NCBI GenBank assembly: GCA_017958465.1
Contig: JAGDCQ010000085.1
Span: 1 to 13,174, forward strand
From: Lachnospiraceae bacterium
Lineage (GTDB): Bacteria > Bacillota > Clostridia > Lachnospirales > Lachnospiraceae
Direction of reading: 5' to 3'
Length of the DNA: 13,174 nucleotides
Under the pieces are notes generated by a model that saw only the letters and a program-made list of their open reading frames with translations, made no database searches and was not told the DNA's origin. Positions within the stretch are counted from its first letter, which is position 1, and every line of letters begins with the position of its first letter. This document shows, piece after piece, positions 1 to 6,939 of this stretch. The position numbers and the translations under genes were made by a program.

Positions 1-789
1 CACATTAATTCCGTATCGGAAGATCTTGAAAAGCTTATCAGATCTTTTGGCAGCGGCAGGATCATCAAAGAAGGCATAGATACGGTCATCCTTGGGCGTC
101 CGAACGTAGGAAAATCCACTCTTTTGAATAATCTTGCGGGCGAAGAACGTGCGATAGTAACGGATATAGCCGGAACAACAAGGGATCTTCTTGAGATTCC
201 GATCACTCTGGGCGGGATTTCTTTGAACATAACCGATACAGCGGGCCTTAGAGAAACGGATGACCCCGTTGAAAAGATAGGTGTCGAAAAAGCCCGCAAA
301 AAGGCCGAAAATGCCGAGCTTATCCTCTATATCGTGGATGGTACGGAGGAACTTAGTGGACAAGAGATCGAGAATCTCAAGTCCTTTGTGGATAAAAATC
401 TTGTCGTACTCATCAACAAGAACGACGTAGAAGGCAGCATTGGAGCTGCGGAATTCGCTCACAGGACCGGTATTTCCGCGATCGAGATCTCAGCAAAAAA
501 CAATACGGGACTTGATAAGCTCGAGGAACGCATAAAAGAGATAGTGTTTAACGGCGAAATACCTGAAAACGAGCCTTTGTTCGTAACGAACGAAAGGCAC
601 GAAATGCTGTTAAAGTCTGCTCTCGAATCTGTTTCGAAAGCTAAGGAAAGCCTTGATAACGGCATGCCGGAGGACTTTATATCTATCGACATTTCGGCTG
701 CTTATGATACTTTGGGTCTGATCATCGGCGAAACCCCCGACGAGGACCTTGTTAACAGGATATTTGAAAAATTCTGCATGGGAAAATAA
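1..789 (+). CDS. mnmE: tRNA modification GTPase MnmE, 3' part (5' end outside window)
   Basis: MnmE is a GTPase that works with MnmG to add the carboxymethylaminomethyl group (or its aminomethyl variant) to the wobble uridine of certain tRNAs in the cytoplasm. The frame is open from the first base, so the gene starts upstream; 262 codons plus the stop are visible. The G domain is complete: G1 GRPNVGKS at nt 94-117, the TDIAGTTRD switch, DTAG at nt 235-246, NKND at nt 415-426, then SAKNN. The protein ends in FCMGK, the C-terminal Cys-x-Gly-Lys signature of the family, whose cysteine is needed for the modification. An ATG at 124 lies inside the G domain and is not a start. mnmG follows after 33 bases, which is the usual Firmicute order. 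The missing part would be the N-terminal folate-binding domain and the first half of the helical domain. Confidence 0.97.
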   Translation, partial: HINSVSEDLEKLIRSFGSGRIIKEGIDTVILGRPNVGKSTLLNNLAGEERAIVTDIAGTTRDLLEIPITLGGISLNITDTAGLRETDDPVEKIGVEKARKKAENAELILYIVDGTEELSGQEIENLKSFVDKNLVVLINKNDVEGSIGAAEFAHRTGISAIEISAKNNTGLDKLEERIKEIVFNGEIPENEPLFVTNERHEMLLKSALESVSKAKESLDNGMPEDFISIDISAAYDTLGLIIGETPDEDLVNRIFEKFCMGK

Positions 790-822
790 CAGCTCAAAGC
801 AAGAGCTAAGGAAGGAACAGGG

Positions 823-2754
823 ATGGCTTACATTTACGAAGCATATGACGTTGCCGTTATAGGCGCAGGGCACGCAGGGTGCGAAGCAGCGCTTGCCGCA
901 GCACGTCTTGGGTTAAAGACAATAGTTTTTACGGTCGCTATGGACAGTATAGCAATGATGCCCTGTAATCCCAACATAGGCGGAACCTCGAAAGGCCATC
1001 TTGTCAGGGAGCTTGATGCTCTTGGCGGCGAAATGGGCAAAAACATAGACAGGACCTTTATCCAGAGCCGAATGCTCAACGAATCGAAGGGACCTGCCGT
1101 TCATTCGCTGCGCGCTCAGGCGGATAAGCGCGAGTACAGCCAGTCCATGAGGCACGTCCTTGAAAACACGGACGGTCTTACGCTTAAGCAGGCAGAGATC
1201 ACGGAAGTTATCACAAATAAGAGCTTTATTGATGATGAATGGGACGGTGAAAGACCGGACAGGGACCTGCCCGAATACGTGTGCGGCGTAAGGACCGCAA
1301 GCAATGCCATTTATCCTTGCAAATGCGCCATCCTCTGCACCGGAGTTTACCTTAAGGCCCGTTGCATATACGGAGAAGTAGAGCAATTTACGGGTCCGAA
1401 CGGTTTGCCGGCCGCAAACCACCTTACAGAAAGCCTTAAGAAACTCGGGATCGAGATATACAGGTTCAAAACAGGGACTCCTGCGCGTATCGACAAGCGC
1501 ACCATCGATTTCTCGAAGATGGAAGAACAGCCCGGTGACGAGAAGATCGTTCCCTTCTCCTTTGAAAACGATCCCAAGGACCTTATGCGGGACCAGGTTT
1601 CCTGCTGGCTGACATATACAAACGAGGAAACACACAAGATCATCCGCGAAAACATCGACCGCTCCCCGCTTTTCAACAAAAGCATCCAGGGGACAGGGCC
1701 AAGGTACTGCCCTTCTATCGAGGATAAGGTCGTTCGTTTTGCGGATAAGGAAAGACATCAGGTTTTCATAGAACCGGAGGGGCTTTATACAAATGAGATG
1801 TACCTTTCAGGTATGTCAAGCTCTATGCCGGAAGACGTGCAGATACGCATGTACAGGACTGTGCCGGGGCTTGAAAACGCCCAGATAGTGAGAAATGCGT
1901 ACGCTATCGAGTACGACTGCATAAATCCTATGCAGCTTAAAGCGAGCCTTGAGTTTAAGGATATCAGCGGGTTTTTCAGCGCAGGCCAGGCAAACGGCAG
2001 CTCGGGATATGAGGAGGCTGCGGCCCAGGGCATCATAGCCGGAATAAATGCAGCAATGAAGCTTAAAAACAGAGAGCCGCTCGTATTAAAGCGGTCCGAC
2101 GCGTATATAGGCGTGCTTATCGATGACCTTGTTACAAAAGAGACCCACGAGCCATACAGAATGATGACATCCCGCGCGGAATACAGGCTTTTGCTTCGCC
2201 AGGATAACGCAGACCTCAGGCTTTCGAAATACGGACATGACGTGGGGCTGCTCTCCGACGAAAGATACCGTAAGGTTGTGGAAAAGGAGCGCATGATACG
2301 CGAAGAAACAGAAAGGCTCGCTTCTATCCATGTCGGTGCTTCGAAACGCATTAACGATTTTCTTGTTGCGCACAATTCCACGCCGCTTAATTCCGGGGCT
2401 TCCCTTGCGGATCTTCTCAGACGCTCGGAGCTTTCCTATAAGGATATCCATGAGATCGACCCCGATCAGGTTGAGCTTCCTGAGGACGTTACGGAGCAGA
2501 TAGAGATCAATCTTAAGTACGAAGGGTACATCAAGCGCCAGTTTGCGCAGGTTGAGCAGTTTAAGAAACTTGAAGTAAAAAAGATCCCGGAGGATGTGGA
2601 TTACAACGAGATCTTGTCACTTAGGCTCGAGGCAAAGCAAAAGCTCTCGAAATTCAGACCCGAGTCTGTAGGCCAGGCAGCCAGGATCTCCGGAGTTTCG
2701 CCGGCAGATATCTCGGTCCTCCTTGTATACCTTGAACAGAGAAAGAGAAAGTAA
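823..2754 (+). CDS. mnmG: tRNA uridine-5-carboxymethylaminomethyl(34) synthesis enzyme MnmG
   Basis: This FAD- and NADH-dependent partner of MnmE (formerly GidA) modifies U34 of tRNAs that read NNA/NNG codons. It has 643 residues, close to the usual 620-640. The FAD-binding motif GAGHAGCE is at residues 14-21. Further family blocks are visible: MMPCNPNIGGTSKGHLVREL with its conserved cysteine, the TGTPARID stretch, GTGPRYCPSIEDK with the second conserved cysteine, and a C-terminal SAGQANGSSGYEEAAAQG flavin-binding block. The C-terminal helical domain that contacts MnmE is intact. The start is the ATG at 823, preceded by an AAGGAAGGA ribosome binding site at 808-816. The stop overlaps the rsmG start by one base (TAATG), so the two are probably translationally coupled. 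Nothing unusual was seen. Confidence 0.98.
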   Translation: MAYIYEAYDVAVIGAGHAGCEAALAAARLGLKTIVFTVAMDSIAMMPCNPNIGGTSKGHLVRELDALGGEMGKNIDRTFIQSRMLNESKGPAVHSLRAQADKREYSQSMRHVLENTDGLTLKQAEITEVITNKSFIDDEWDGERPDRDLPEYVCGVRTASNAIYPCKCAILCTGVYLKARCIYGEVEQFTGPNGLPAANHLTESLKKLGIEIYRFKTGTPARIDKRTIDFSKMEEQPGDEKIVPFSFENDPKDLMRDQVSCWLTYTNEETHKIIRENIDRSPLFNKSIQGTGPRYCPSIEDKVVRFADKERHQVFIEPEGLYTNEMYLSGMSSSMPEDVQIRMYRTVPGLENAQIVRNAYAIEYDCINPMQLKASLEFKDISGFFSAGQANGSSGYEEAAAQGIIAGINAAMKLKNREPLVLKRSDAYIGVLIDDLVTKETHEPYRMMTSRAEYRLLLRQDNADLRLSKYGHDVGLLSDERYRKVVEKERMIREETERLASIHVGASKRINDFLVAHNSTPLNSGASLADLLRRSELSYKDIHEIDPDQVELPEDVTEQIEINLKYEGYIKRQFAQVEQFKKLEVKKIPEDVDYNEILSLRLEAKQKLSKFRPESVGQAARISGVSPADISVLLVYLEQRKRK

Positions 2755-3455
2755 TGCAGAGAGAATACTTGAAAAAACAATTTGCGGAGTTTGGTCTTTT
2801 CCCTGATGAGGAGCAGACTGACAGGTTCTTAAAGTACTACGAACTCCTTGTGAGCTGGAACGAAAAGTTTAACCTTACAGCCATTACAGAGTTTGAGGAT
2901 GTGGTAACAAAGCATTTTCTGGACAGTTGTCTTGGGGCAGAGTTTATCGCCGATAAAAACTGCTCCCTTTGCGATGTGGGAACCGGCGCTGGTTTTCCCG
3001 GAATACCGCTGAAGATCATGTTTCCTGAGCTAAAGGTTTTTCTTCTTGATTCCCTTAAGAAACGTGTAGATTTTCTAAACACTGTAATCAGCGAGCTTTC
3101 TCTTTCGGACATCACTGCCTTGCACGGCCGTGCGGAGGAGGTCTCAAGAAAGCCCGAATACCGCGAGCAGTATGATGTTTGCGTATCCCGTGCGGTGGCC
3201 TCACTTTCGTCGCTTTCCGAGATATGCCTTCCGTTTGTAAAGAAGGGCGGGAAGTTTATAGCTTATAAATCTCAAAAAGCCGGCGAGGAACTGAGCGATG
3301 CGCAAAACGCCATCAAGATCCTCGGGGGAAGCGCTTGTCTACATGAGCGTGAACTGCTGGATGCAAGACGTGTTTTCATTGAAATCTCTAAAATATCAAG
3401 CACACCGCCCAAGTATCCGCGAGCAGGCGGGAAGCCTTTTTCAAAGCCGCTTTAA
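2754..3455 (+). CDS. rsmG: 16S rRNA (guanine(527)-N(7))-methyltransferase RsmG
   Basis: RsmG (GidB) uses S-adenosylmethionine to methylate N7 of G527 in 16S rRNA. The protein has 233 residues, typical for the family. It shows the N-terminal NLTAI segment at residues 40-44, the SAM-binding loop DVGTGAGFPGIPL at 74-86, the acidic strand end LLDS near 97-100, the SRAVA block, and the proline-rich PKYPRAGGKPFSKPL tail that ends RsmG proteins. The start ATG shares a base with the mnmG stop. No strong ribosome binding site precedes it, only a purine-rich AGAGAAAG, which fits translational coupling. The stop codon lies within the loop of a downstream terminator hairpin. Confidence 0.97.
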   Translation: MQREYLKKQFAEFGLFPDEEQTDRFLKYYELLVSWNEKFNLTAITEFEDVVTKHFLDSCLGAEFIADKNCSLCDVGTGAGFPGIPLKIMFPELKVFLLDSLKKRVDFLNTVISELSLSDITALHGRAEEVSRKPEYREQYDVCVSRAVASLSSLSEICLPFVKKGGKFIAYKSQKAGEELSDAQNAIKILGGSACLHERELLDARRVFIEISKISSTPPKYPRAGGKPFSKPL

Positions 3456-3471
3456 AATAGTGGCTTTTTTT
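3443..3471 (+). terminator. Intrinsic terminator after rsmG
   Basis: AAAGCCGC at 3443-3450 pairs with GTGGCTTT at 3460-3467 in an 8-bp stem with one G-T wobble. The loop is nine bases and the hairpin runs into a T tract at 3464-3471. The rsmG TAA at 3453-3455 lies in the loop. This would end the mnmE-mnmG-rsmG transcript before the next promoter. Confidence 0.75.
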
Positions 3472-3482
3472 GATAAAAACCC

Positions 3483-3511
3483 TTTTCAAAACACATCATA
3501 TTGTGTATGAT
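3483..3511 (+). promoter_or_regulatory. Candidate sigma-A promoter for the DegS-like/regulator/par run
   Basis: A -35-like TTTTCA at 3483-3488 (4 of 6 to consensus) and a -10 TATGAT at 3506-3511 (5 of 6) are separated by 17 bases. They sit just after the rsmG terminator and 37 bases before the next start. The position makes a promoter likely; the exact elements are an inference. Confidence 0.5.
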
Positions 3512-3548
3512 TAAATATTGGATAGTTGTGTATTCGGAGGGTGAAGAA

Positions 3549-4184
3549 GTGCCAAGGAAAAAACCAGTTCTTTATGAAACTGAAGCCGGTTTGCTGGATT
3601 CGATCTATCTTGAAATGAGTGATTCTTTACGGGCGCTCCGTTTGGACAGGATCGCTCTGGAAGAGCGCGTTTCCGAGTATACGGCAGTGCTTAAGGACCT
3701 TGAAGCCAAGAACGATCCCAACAGGAATATGTTCCACGTTGCCACTTCCAACGAGCTTTCTTCCGAATGCGATAATATCAGGGTAAAGATCCATCAGGCT
3801 AAAGAAGATATGGATCGAAAAGATGCAGAGATAACCGAGCTTGAGAGCAGGCTTGAAGCGATCCATACCGCAAGAAAGGTGATGCTGAAAGCTAAGCTTA
3901 AGGAAGAGGATAAAGATGTTTCACAGGAGGCGCAGGGAAACACTGTAGTGACGCCTGCTGCAAATGAGGCTCTTGCTTTTTGTCCTGAGGAGCAGAGTCC
4001 TAAAGAGCCCGGGGAAAAACTTGAGTTTTCAAAGTCAGACAAAGCTTTTGCCCGCAGAAAGCTCAATTCCTGCGTGGACAGGCTCGAGCTTGCATCGAGG
4101 GTTACAGGGTTTGACCCTGAGAGAGCCCGTGTGGAGCTCAACGAAGCAATATCAATTATTAAGGAAGTGCTGTCAGTTTTCTGA
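3549..4184 (+). CDS. Coiled-coil protein resembling a DegS-type sensor without a kinase domain
   Basis: This is a soluble, highly charged protein of 211 residues with no signal peptide or membrane segment. The GTG at 3549 is taken as the start because GGAGG lies at 3536-3540, eight bases upstream. The open frame extends back to an ATG at 3501, but that would sit within the promoter region. Residues about 25-120 are heptad-rich coiled coil. The stretch around 70-110 (SSECDNIRVKIHQAKED..., then ELESRLEAI) looks like the N-terminal sensor region of DegS. A Glu/Pro-rich linker follows at 120-160. The last 50 residues (RRKLNSCVDRLELASRVTG, then DPERARVELNEAISIIKEV) resemble the helical dimerisation region of HisKA_3 kinases. 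There is no phosphoacceptor histidine in the expected helix and no HATPase domain. The gene lies 18 bases before a LuxR-type response regulator, which supports a signalling role. The DegS resemblance is by eye; it could be an unrelated coiled-coil protein. Confidence 0.8.
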   Translation: MPRKKPVLYETEAGLLDSIYLEMSDSLRALRLDRIALEERVSEYTAVLKDLEAKNDPNRNMFHVATSNELSSECDNIRVKIHQAKEDMDRKDAEITELESRLEAIHTARKVMLKAKLKEEDKDVSQEAQGNTVVTPAANEALAFCPEEQSPKEPGEKLEFSKSDKAFARRKLNSCVDRLELASRVTGFDPERARVELNEAISIIKEVLSVF

Positions 4185-4202
4185 CCGGCTTAAAGGTTCA
4201 AC

Positions 4203-4847
4203 ATGAGTACAACAAAAGTATTACTTGCAGACAGTCAGCGGATGTTTACAGAAGGGCTTAAGCTTCTTCTCGAGGCAACAGGGAGTTTTAAGGTTGTTTC
4301 CCAGTGTGCCGGTTCCGCAGACCTTTTACAGGAGATGGCTTCCTTAAAGCCTGAGATACTTATTCTTGATATTGCCGGTTTTGCCGAGGGCGACGGTCTC
4401 TTAAAGAAAATATACGATATTGATCCTGAAAGCAAGGTTTGTGTTCTTACAGCAAGGAAGGATCCGGACTTTGTATATAATATCTACCGTACAGGCGTAA
4501 GCGGGTATGTGCTTAAAACCTCTGAGTCCGCTACACTTTTTAAGGCCCTTTCGGTTATTAAAGACGGGAGCCAGTTTATCGAGCCGGTGCTTATCCCTTC
4601 CTTAAAGGATAGTATAGACCGTCTGGAGTCCGATATTGCAGGCGACGATTATTCCCTCACAAAGAGAGAGCTTGCTATCCTGCAGTATGTGGCAAACGGT
4701 TTGTTCAATAAAGAGATTGCCTTTAATCTGGGAATAAAGGAAAAAACTGTAAAGAACCATATCACCAATCTTTTTAAGAAAATTGGTGTTAAGGACAGAA
4801 TACAGGCTGCAGTGTTTGCTGTGAAAAACGGATATGTCAATCTGTAA
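4203..4847 (+). CDS. LuxR/NarL-family response regulator transcription factor
   Basis: The protein has 214 residues, the usual length for a NarL/DegU-type regulator. It has an N-terminal receiver domain (about 4-120), a linker, and a C-terminal LuxR-type helix-turn-helix (about 150-212). The phospho-accepting aspartate is D56 in EILILDIAG. The switch threonine T83 (VLTA) and conserved lysine K105 (YVLKT) are present. Only one of the two N-terminal acidic residues remains: LLADSQ has Ala9-Asp10 where DD or DE is usual. The DNA-binding part has the family pattern LTKRELAILQYVANG, NKEIAFNLGI and KTVKNHITNLFKKI. The ATG at 4203 has an AAAGG site six bases upstream. The regulon is unknown. Its partner is probably the coiled-coil protein upstream, since no full histidine kinase is present here. 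A parS site begins one base after its stop codon. Confidence 0.93.
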   Translation: MSTTKVLLADSQRMFTEGLKLLLEATGSFKVVSQCAGSADLLQEMASLKPEILILDIAGFAEGDGLLKKIYDIDPESKVCVLTARKDPDFVYNIYRTGVSGYVLKTSESATLFKALSVIKDGSQFIEPVLIPSLKDSIDRLESDIAGDDYSLTKRELAILQYVANGLFNKEIAFNLGIKEKTVKNHITNLFKKIGVKDRIQAAVFAVKNGYVNL

Positions 4848-4863
4848 TGTTTCACGTGAAACA
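4848..4863. other. parS centromere site, perfect palindrome, upstream of parA
   Basis: TGTTTCACGTGAAACA is a perfect 16-bp palindrome that matches the Bacillus subtilis parS consensus TGTTNCACGTGAAACA at every position. The symmetry extends one more base each side (4847-4864). It lies directly after the regulator stop and 43 bases before the parA start. ParB loads here and spreads or slides along the DNA. Finding it beside parA and parB supports an origin-proximal location. Confidence 0.96.
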
Positions 4864-4878
4864 TTCGGATATTATACT
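4851..4878 (+). promoter_or_regulatory. Possible parA promoter overlapping parS
   Basis: TTCACG at 4851-4856 (4 of 6 to a -35) and TATACT at 4873-4878 (5 of 6 to a -10) are 16 bases apart. The -35 would lie inside the parS palindrome, so ParB binding could repress it. Evidence is weak: the intergenic region is short and AT-rich, and parA may simply be read through from upstream. Confidence 0.3.
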
Positions 4879-4906
4879 TATATAGTTATTGATCGGAGGA
4901 TTACAT

Positions 4907-5710
4907 ATGGGGAAAATTATTGCGATTGCAAACCAGAAGGGCGGCGTCGGAAAAACAACGACTGCAATCAATCTTTCTGCCTGCCTTGCTGAGCAGGGGA
5001 TGAAGGTACTTACTGTAGATATTGATCCCCAGGGTAATACTACAAGCGGTCTCGGTATCGATAAGGATAACCTGACTGAAACCACATATCAGTTATTGCT
5101 TGGTGAGTGCTCCATCGGTCAGTGTATGGTAGAGAGTATCATCAGTAATCTCTTCGTACTTCCTTCGGATGTTAACCTTGCGGGAGCTGAGATTGAGCTT
5201 ATAGGTATTGATGATAAGGAATATATCTTAAAGAAGCAGATTGAAGAGGTTAAGGATTTCTTTGATTATATAATAATCGATTGTCCTCCTTCCCTCAGCA
5301 TGCTGACGGTAAATGCTATGACTACAGCAGATGCAGTTATAGTTCCGATCCAATGTGAGTTTTATGCTCTTGAAGGTTTGTCTCAGCTGTTACATACAAT
5401 CGATCTTGTAAAGGAACGTTTGAATCCGAAGCTTGAGATTGAAGGTATAGTATTCACTATGTATGATGCAAGGACGAACCTTTCAATGCAGGTAGTGGAG
5501 TCGGTTAACTCTTATCTTGAGAAGAAGGTTTATAAGACTATTATCCCGAGAAACGTCAGACTTGCGGAGGCGCCAAGCCACGGACTTCCTATCAACCTTT
5601 ACGATCCCAAGTCTGCAGGTTGCGATGCTTACAGAAAGCTTGCTGAGGAAGTATTGAACAAGGATCATCGTACAGTTAAGCTTTCTACTTATATCACTAA
5701 GAAGAAATAA
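4907..5710 (+). CDS. parA: Chromosome partitioning ATPase ParA (Soj)
   Basis: ParA binds the nucleoid as an ATP dimer. Together with ParB bound at parS it moves newly replicated origins apart; in Bacillus the homologue Soj also controls DnaA. The protein has 267 residues, the usual chromosomal length. It carries the deviant Walker A KGGVGKTT at residues 11-18 with its signature lysine K11, the Walker A' VDIDPQGN around D38-D40, and the Walker B IIIDCPPSL with D125. The C-terminal block RNVRLAEAPSHGLPI is typical of ParA/Soj. The ATG at 4907 is chosen because GGAGG lies seven bases upstream at 4895-4899. A TTG at 4889 in the same frame would precede that site and is rejected. parB follows after 92 bases. 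Confidence 0.97.
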   Translation: MGKIIAIANQKGGVGKTTTAINLSACLAEQGMKVLTVDIDPQGNTTSGLGIDKDNLTETTYQLLLGECSIGQCMVESIISNLFVLPSDVNLAGAEIELIGIDDKEYILKKQIEEVKDFFDYIIIDCPPSLSMLTVNAMTTADAVIVPIQCEFYALEGLSQLLHTIDLVKERLNPKLEIEGIVFTMYDARTNLSMQVVESVNSYLEKKVYKTIIPRNVRLAEAPSHGLPINLYDPKSAGCDAYRKLAEEVLNKDHRTVKLSTYITKKK

Positions 5711-5774
5711 CGACCGAAGGTAAAACCACGGTTAAATGCGTACAATTGTGCACGATCAAATTACTGTTTGTGTG

Positions 5775-5792
5775 ATGCTCCGCAAAGAGCAT
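5775..5792 (+). other. Small hairpin abutting the parB ribosome binding site
   Basis: ATGCTC at 5775-5780 and GAGCAT at 5787-5792 form a perfect 6-bp stem with a six-base loop. The GGAGGG ribosome binding site of parB begins at the very next base (5793). There is no T tract, so it is not a terminator. Whether it affects parB translation or mRNA stability is unknown. Confidence 0.45.
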
Positions 5793-5802
5793 GGAGGGAA
5801 TT

Positions 5803-6873
5803 ATGGCTGCTAAAGACAGTTCGAGCAAGAGTTCTTCAAAATCTAAAAATGTGATCAATTCTCAGGGTAAAGATAATGATAAGGATTTCAGGCCGGGTGC
5901 CATTCCTGCAAAGAAAGAAACAAAAGATCTGGAGCCGGTTAAACCTGAGATCAAGGCAGCTAAGACTGCTAATCCTCTTTTGGCCGCTAAGGCTTCCGGT
6001 AAAGGATTGGGTAAAGGTCTTGATGCTCTCCTTGCTAAGAAGATCCCCGCTGAAACAACTGAAACAGAAAATGTTTCACGTGGAACATCGACTCTCAATA
6101 TAAATCTGATCGATCCAAATCCAAATCAGCCCAGAAAATCCTTTGGCGAAGACGCGCTTCAAGAGCTGGCGGCATCTATCAAAGAACATGGTCTTATACA
6201 ACCGATAGTGGTTCAGCAGTCAGGTGACCGCTATATAATCGTTGCCGGTGAAAGAAGATGGCGTGCATCAAGGCTCGCCGGTCTTAAAGAGATCCCGGTA
6301 CATATCAGGGAGTTCACTCCCCAGGAGCTTTTCGAGGCAGCGCTTATCGAAAACATCCAGCGTCAGGACCTGAATCCGATCGAAGAAGCCGAGGCATACA
6401 ACGTATTGATAAAAGAGTACCATCTGAAACAAGATGAAGTGGCTGAGCGTGTTTCGAAGAGCAGAGTAGCGATCACCAATTCACTCAGACTACTAAATCT
6501 AGAGCAGAGGGTACGAGAACTTGTGGTTGAAGGGATCATATCCGGCGGACATGCAAGAGCTCTCCTTTCTATCAAGGATCCTAACGTTCAGTACAGGACA
6601 GCAATGAAAGTACTGGATGAAAACCTCAGTGTCCGTGATACTGAAAAGCTCGTTAAAAAGCTTCTTACAAAACCGGTAAAGAAGCCTGAACCTGTCATCA
6701 GGAATATCAGCGAGGTCGAATTAAAGAGTCTCGAAGAAAAATTAAAACGTATTTTGGGGACCAAGGTAACTATCAATCAAAAAGACGGAAAAAAGGGAAG
6801 TATTGTAATCGATTATTACTCGCCTGATGAGCTGGACAGATTGTACGATCTGATCAAAACCGTTACAAATTGA
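5803..6873 (+). CDS. parB: Chromosome partitioning protein ParB (Spo0J)
   Basis: ParB is a CTP-dependent clamp that loads at parS, stimulates ParA and recruits SMC. The ATG at 5803 is chosen because GGAGGG at 5793-5798 sits directly upstream; an in-frame ATG at 5791 overlaps that site. The product has 356 residues, longer than the usual 280-300. The first 65 residues are a Ser/Lys-rich low-complexity extension. The motif GKGLGKGLDALL, which normally begins ParB and contacts ParA, follows at 66-77. The ParB/Srx CTPase domain runs about 97-190, with GERRWRA at 149-155 and ENIQRQDLNP at 183-192. The parS-reading helix-turn-helix is about 205-232. A linker leads to the C-terminal dimerisation domain at about 302-356. 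A parS site is embedded in codons 90-95. The product is intact and probably functional. Confidence 0.97.
   Translation: MAAKDSSSKSSSKSKNVINSQGKDNDKDFRPGAIPAKKETKDLEPVKPEIKAAKTANPLLAAKASGKGLGKGLDALLAKKIPAETTETENVSRGTSTLNINLIDPNPNQPRKSFGEDALQELAASIKEHGLIQPIVVQQSGDRYIIVAGERRWRASRLAGLKEIPVHIREFTPQELFEAALIENIQRQDLNPIEEAEAYNVLIKEYHLKQDEVAERVSKSRVAITNSLRLLNLEQRVRELVVEGIISGGHARALLSIKDPNVQYRTAMKVLDENLSVRDTEKLVKKLLTKPVKKPEPVIRNISEVELKSLEEKLKRILGTKVTINQKDGKKGSIVIDYYSPDELDRLYDLIKTVTN
6072..6087. other. parS site inside parB
   Basis: TGTTTCACGTGGAACA, read on the minus strand, is TGTTCCACGTGAAACA, which fits the consensus TGTTNCACGTGAAACA exactly. It has one asymmetric pair compared with the upstream perfect palindrome. 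It falls in the linker between the ParA-contact motif and the CTPase domain of ParB, encoding about NVSRGT. Bacillus subtilis also has a parS within its parB gene spo0J. Confidence 0.92.
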
Positions 6874-6880
6874 TCCGTCT

Positions 6881-6908
6881 TTGAAGAGATTATATGGCTG
6901 GGGATAAT
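6881..6908 (+). promoter_or_regulatory. Possible promoter before the DUF4446 gene
   Basis: TTGAAG at 6881-6886 (4 of 6) and GATAAT at 6903-6908 (5 of 6) are 16 bases apart in the 58-base gap after parB. No terminator separates parB from the next gene, so this would be an additional internal promoter if real. Confidence 0.3.
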
Positions 6909-6923
6909 ATTTTGAATCCGGGA

Positions 6924-6939
6924 GGTTTCACGTGACAAT
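6924..6939. other. Degenerate parS-like sequence at the DUF4446 gene start
   Basis: GGTTTCACGTGACAAT matches the parS consensus at 12 of 16 positions and keeps the uninterrupted core TTTCACGTGA. It overlaps both the ribosome binding site and the GTG start of the next gene. It may be a weak third ParB site or a chance match. Confidence 0.35.

Noticed and set aside
387..395. TGTGGATAA, a perfect DnaA box on the minus strand
   Set aside because: It is a single copy inside the mnmE coding sequence with no cluster of further boxes and no AT-rich unwinding region, so it does not indicate an origin here.
913..1758. A long open frame of 281 codons on the minus strand, opposite mnmG
   Set aside because: It lies wholly antisense to a well-conserved gene, has no recognisable motifs and no convincing ribosome binding site; it reflects the codon bias of mnmG.
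3730..3739. TGTTCCACGT, a parS-like half-site
   Set aside because: The other half of the palindrome does not match at all and the sequence is within a coding region.
3917..3924. TGTTTCAC, a second parS-like half-site
   Set aside because: Only eight bases match and the following bases do not continue the palindrome.
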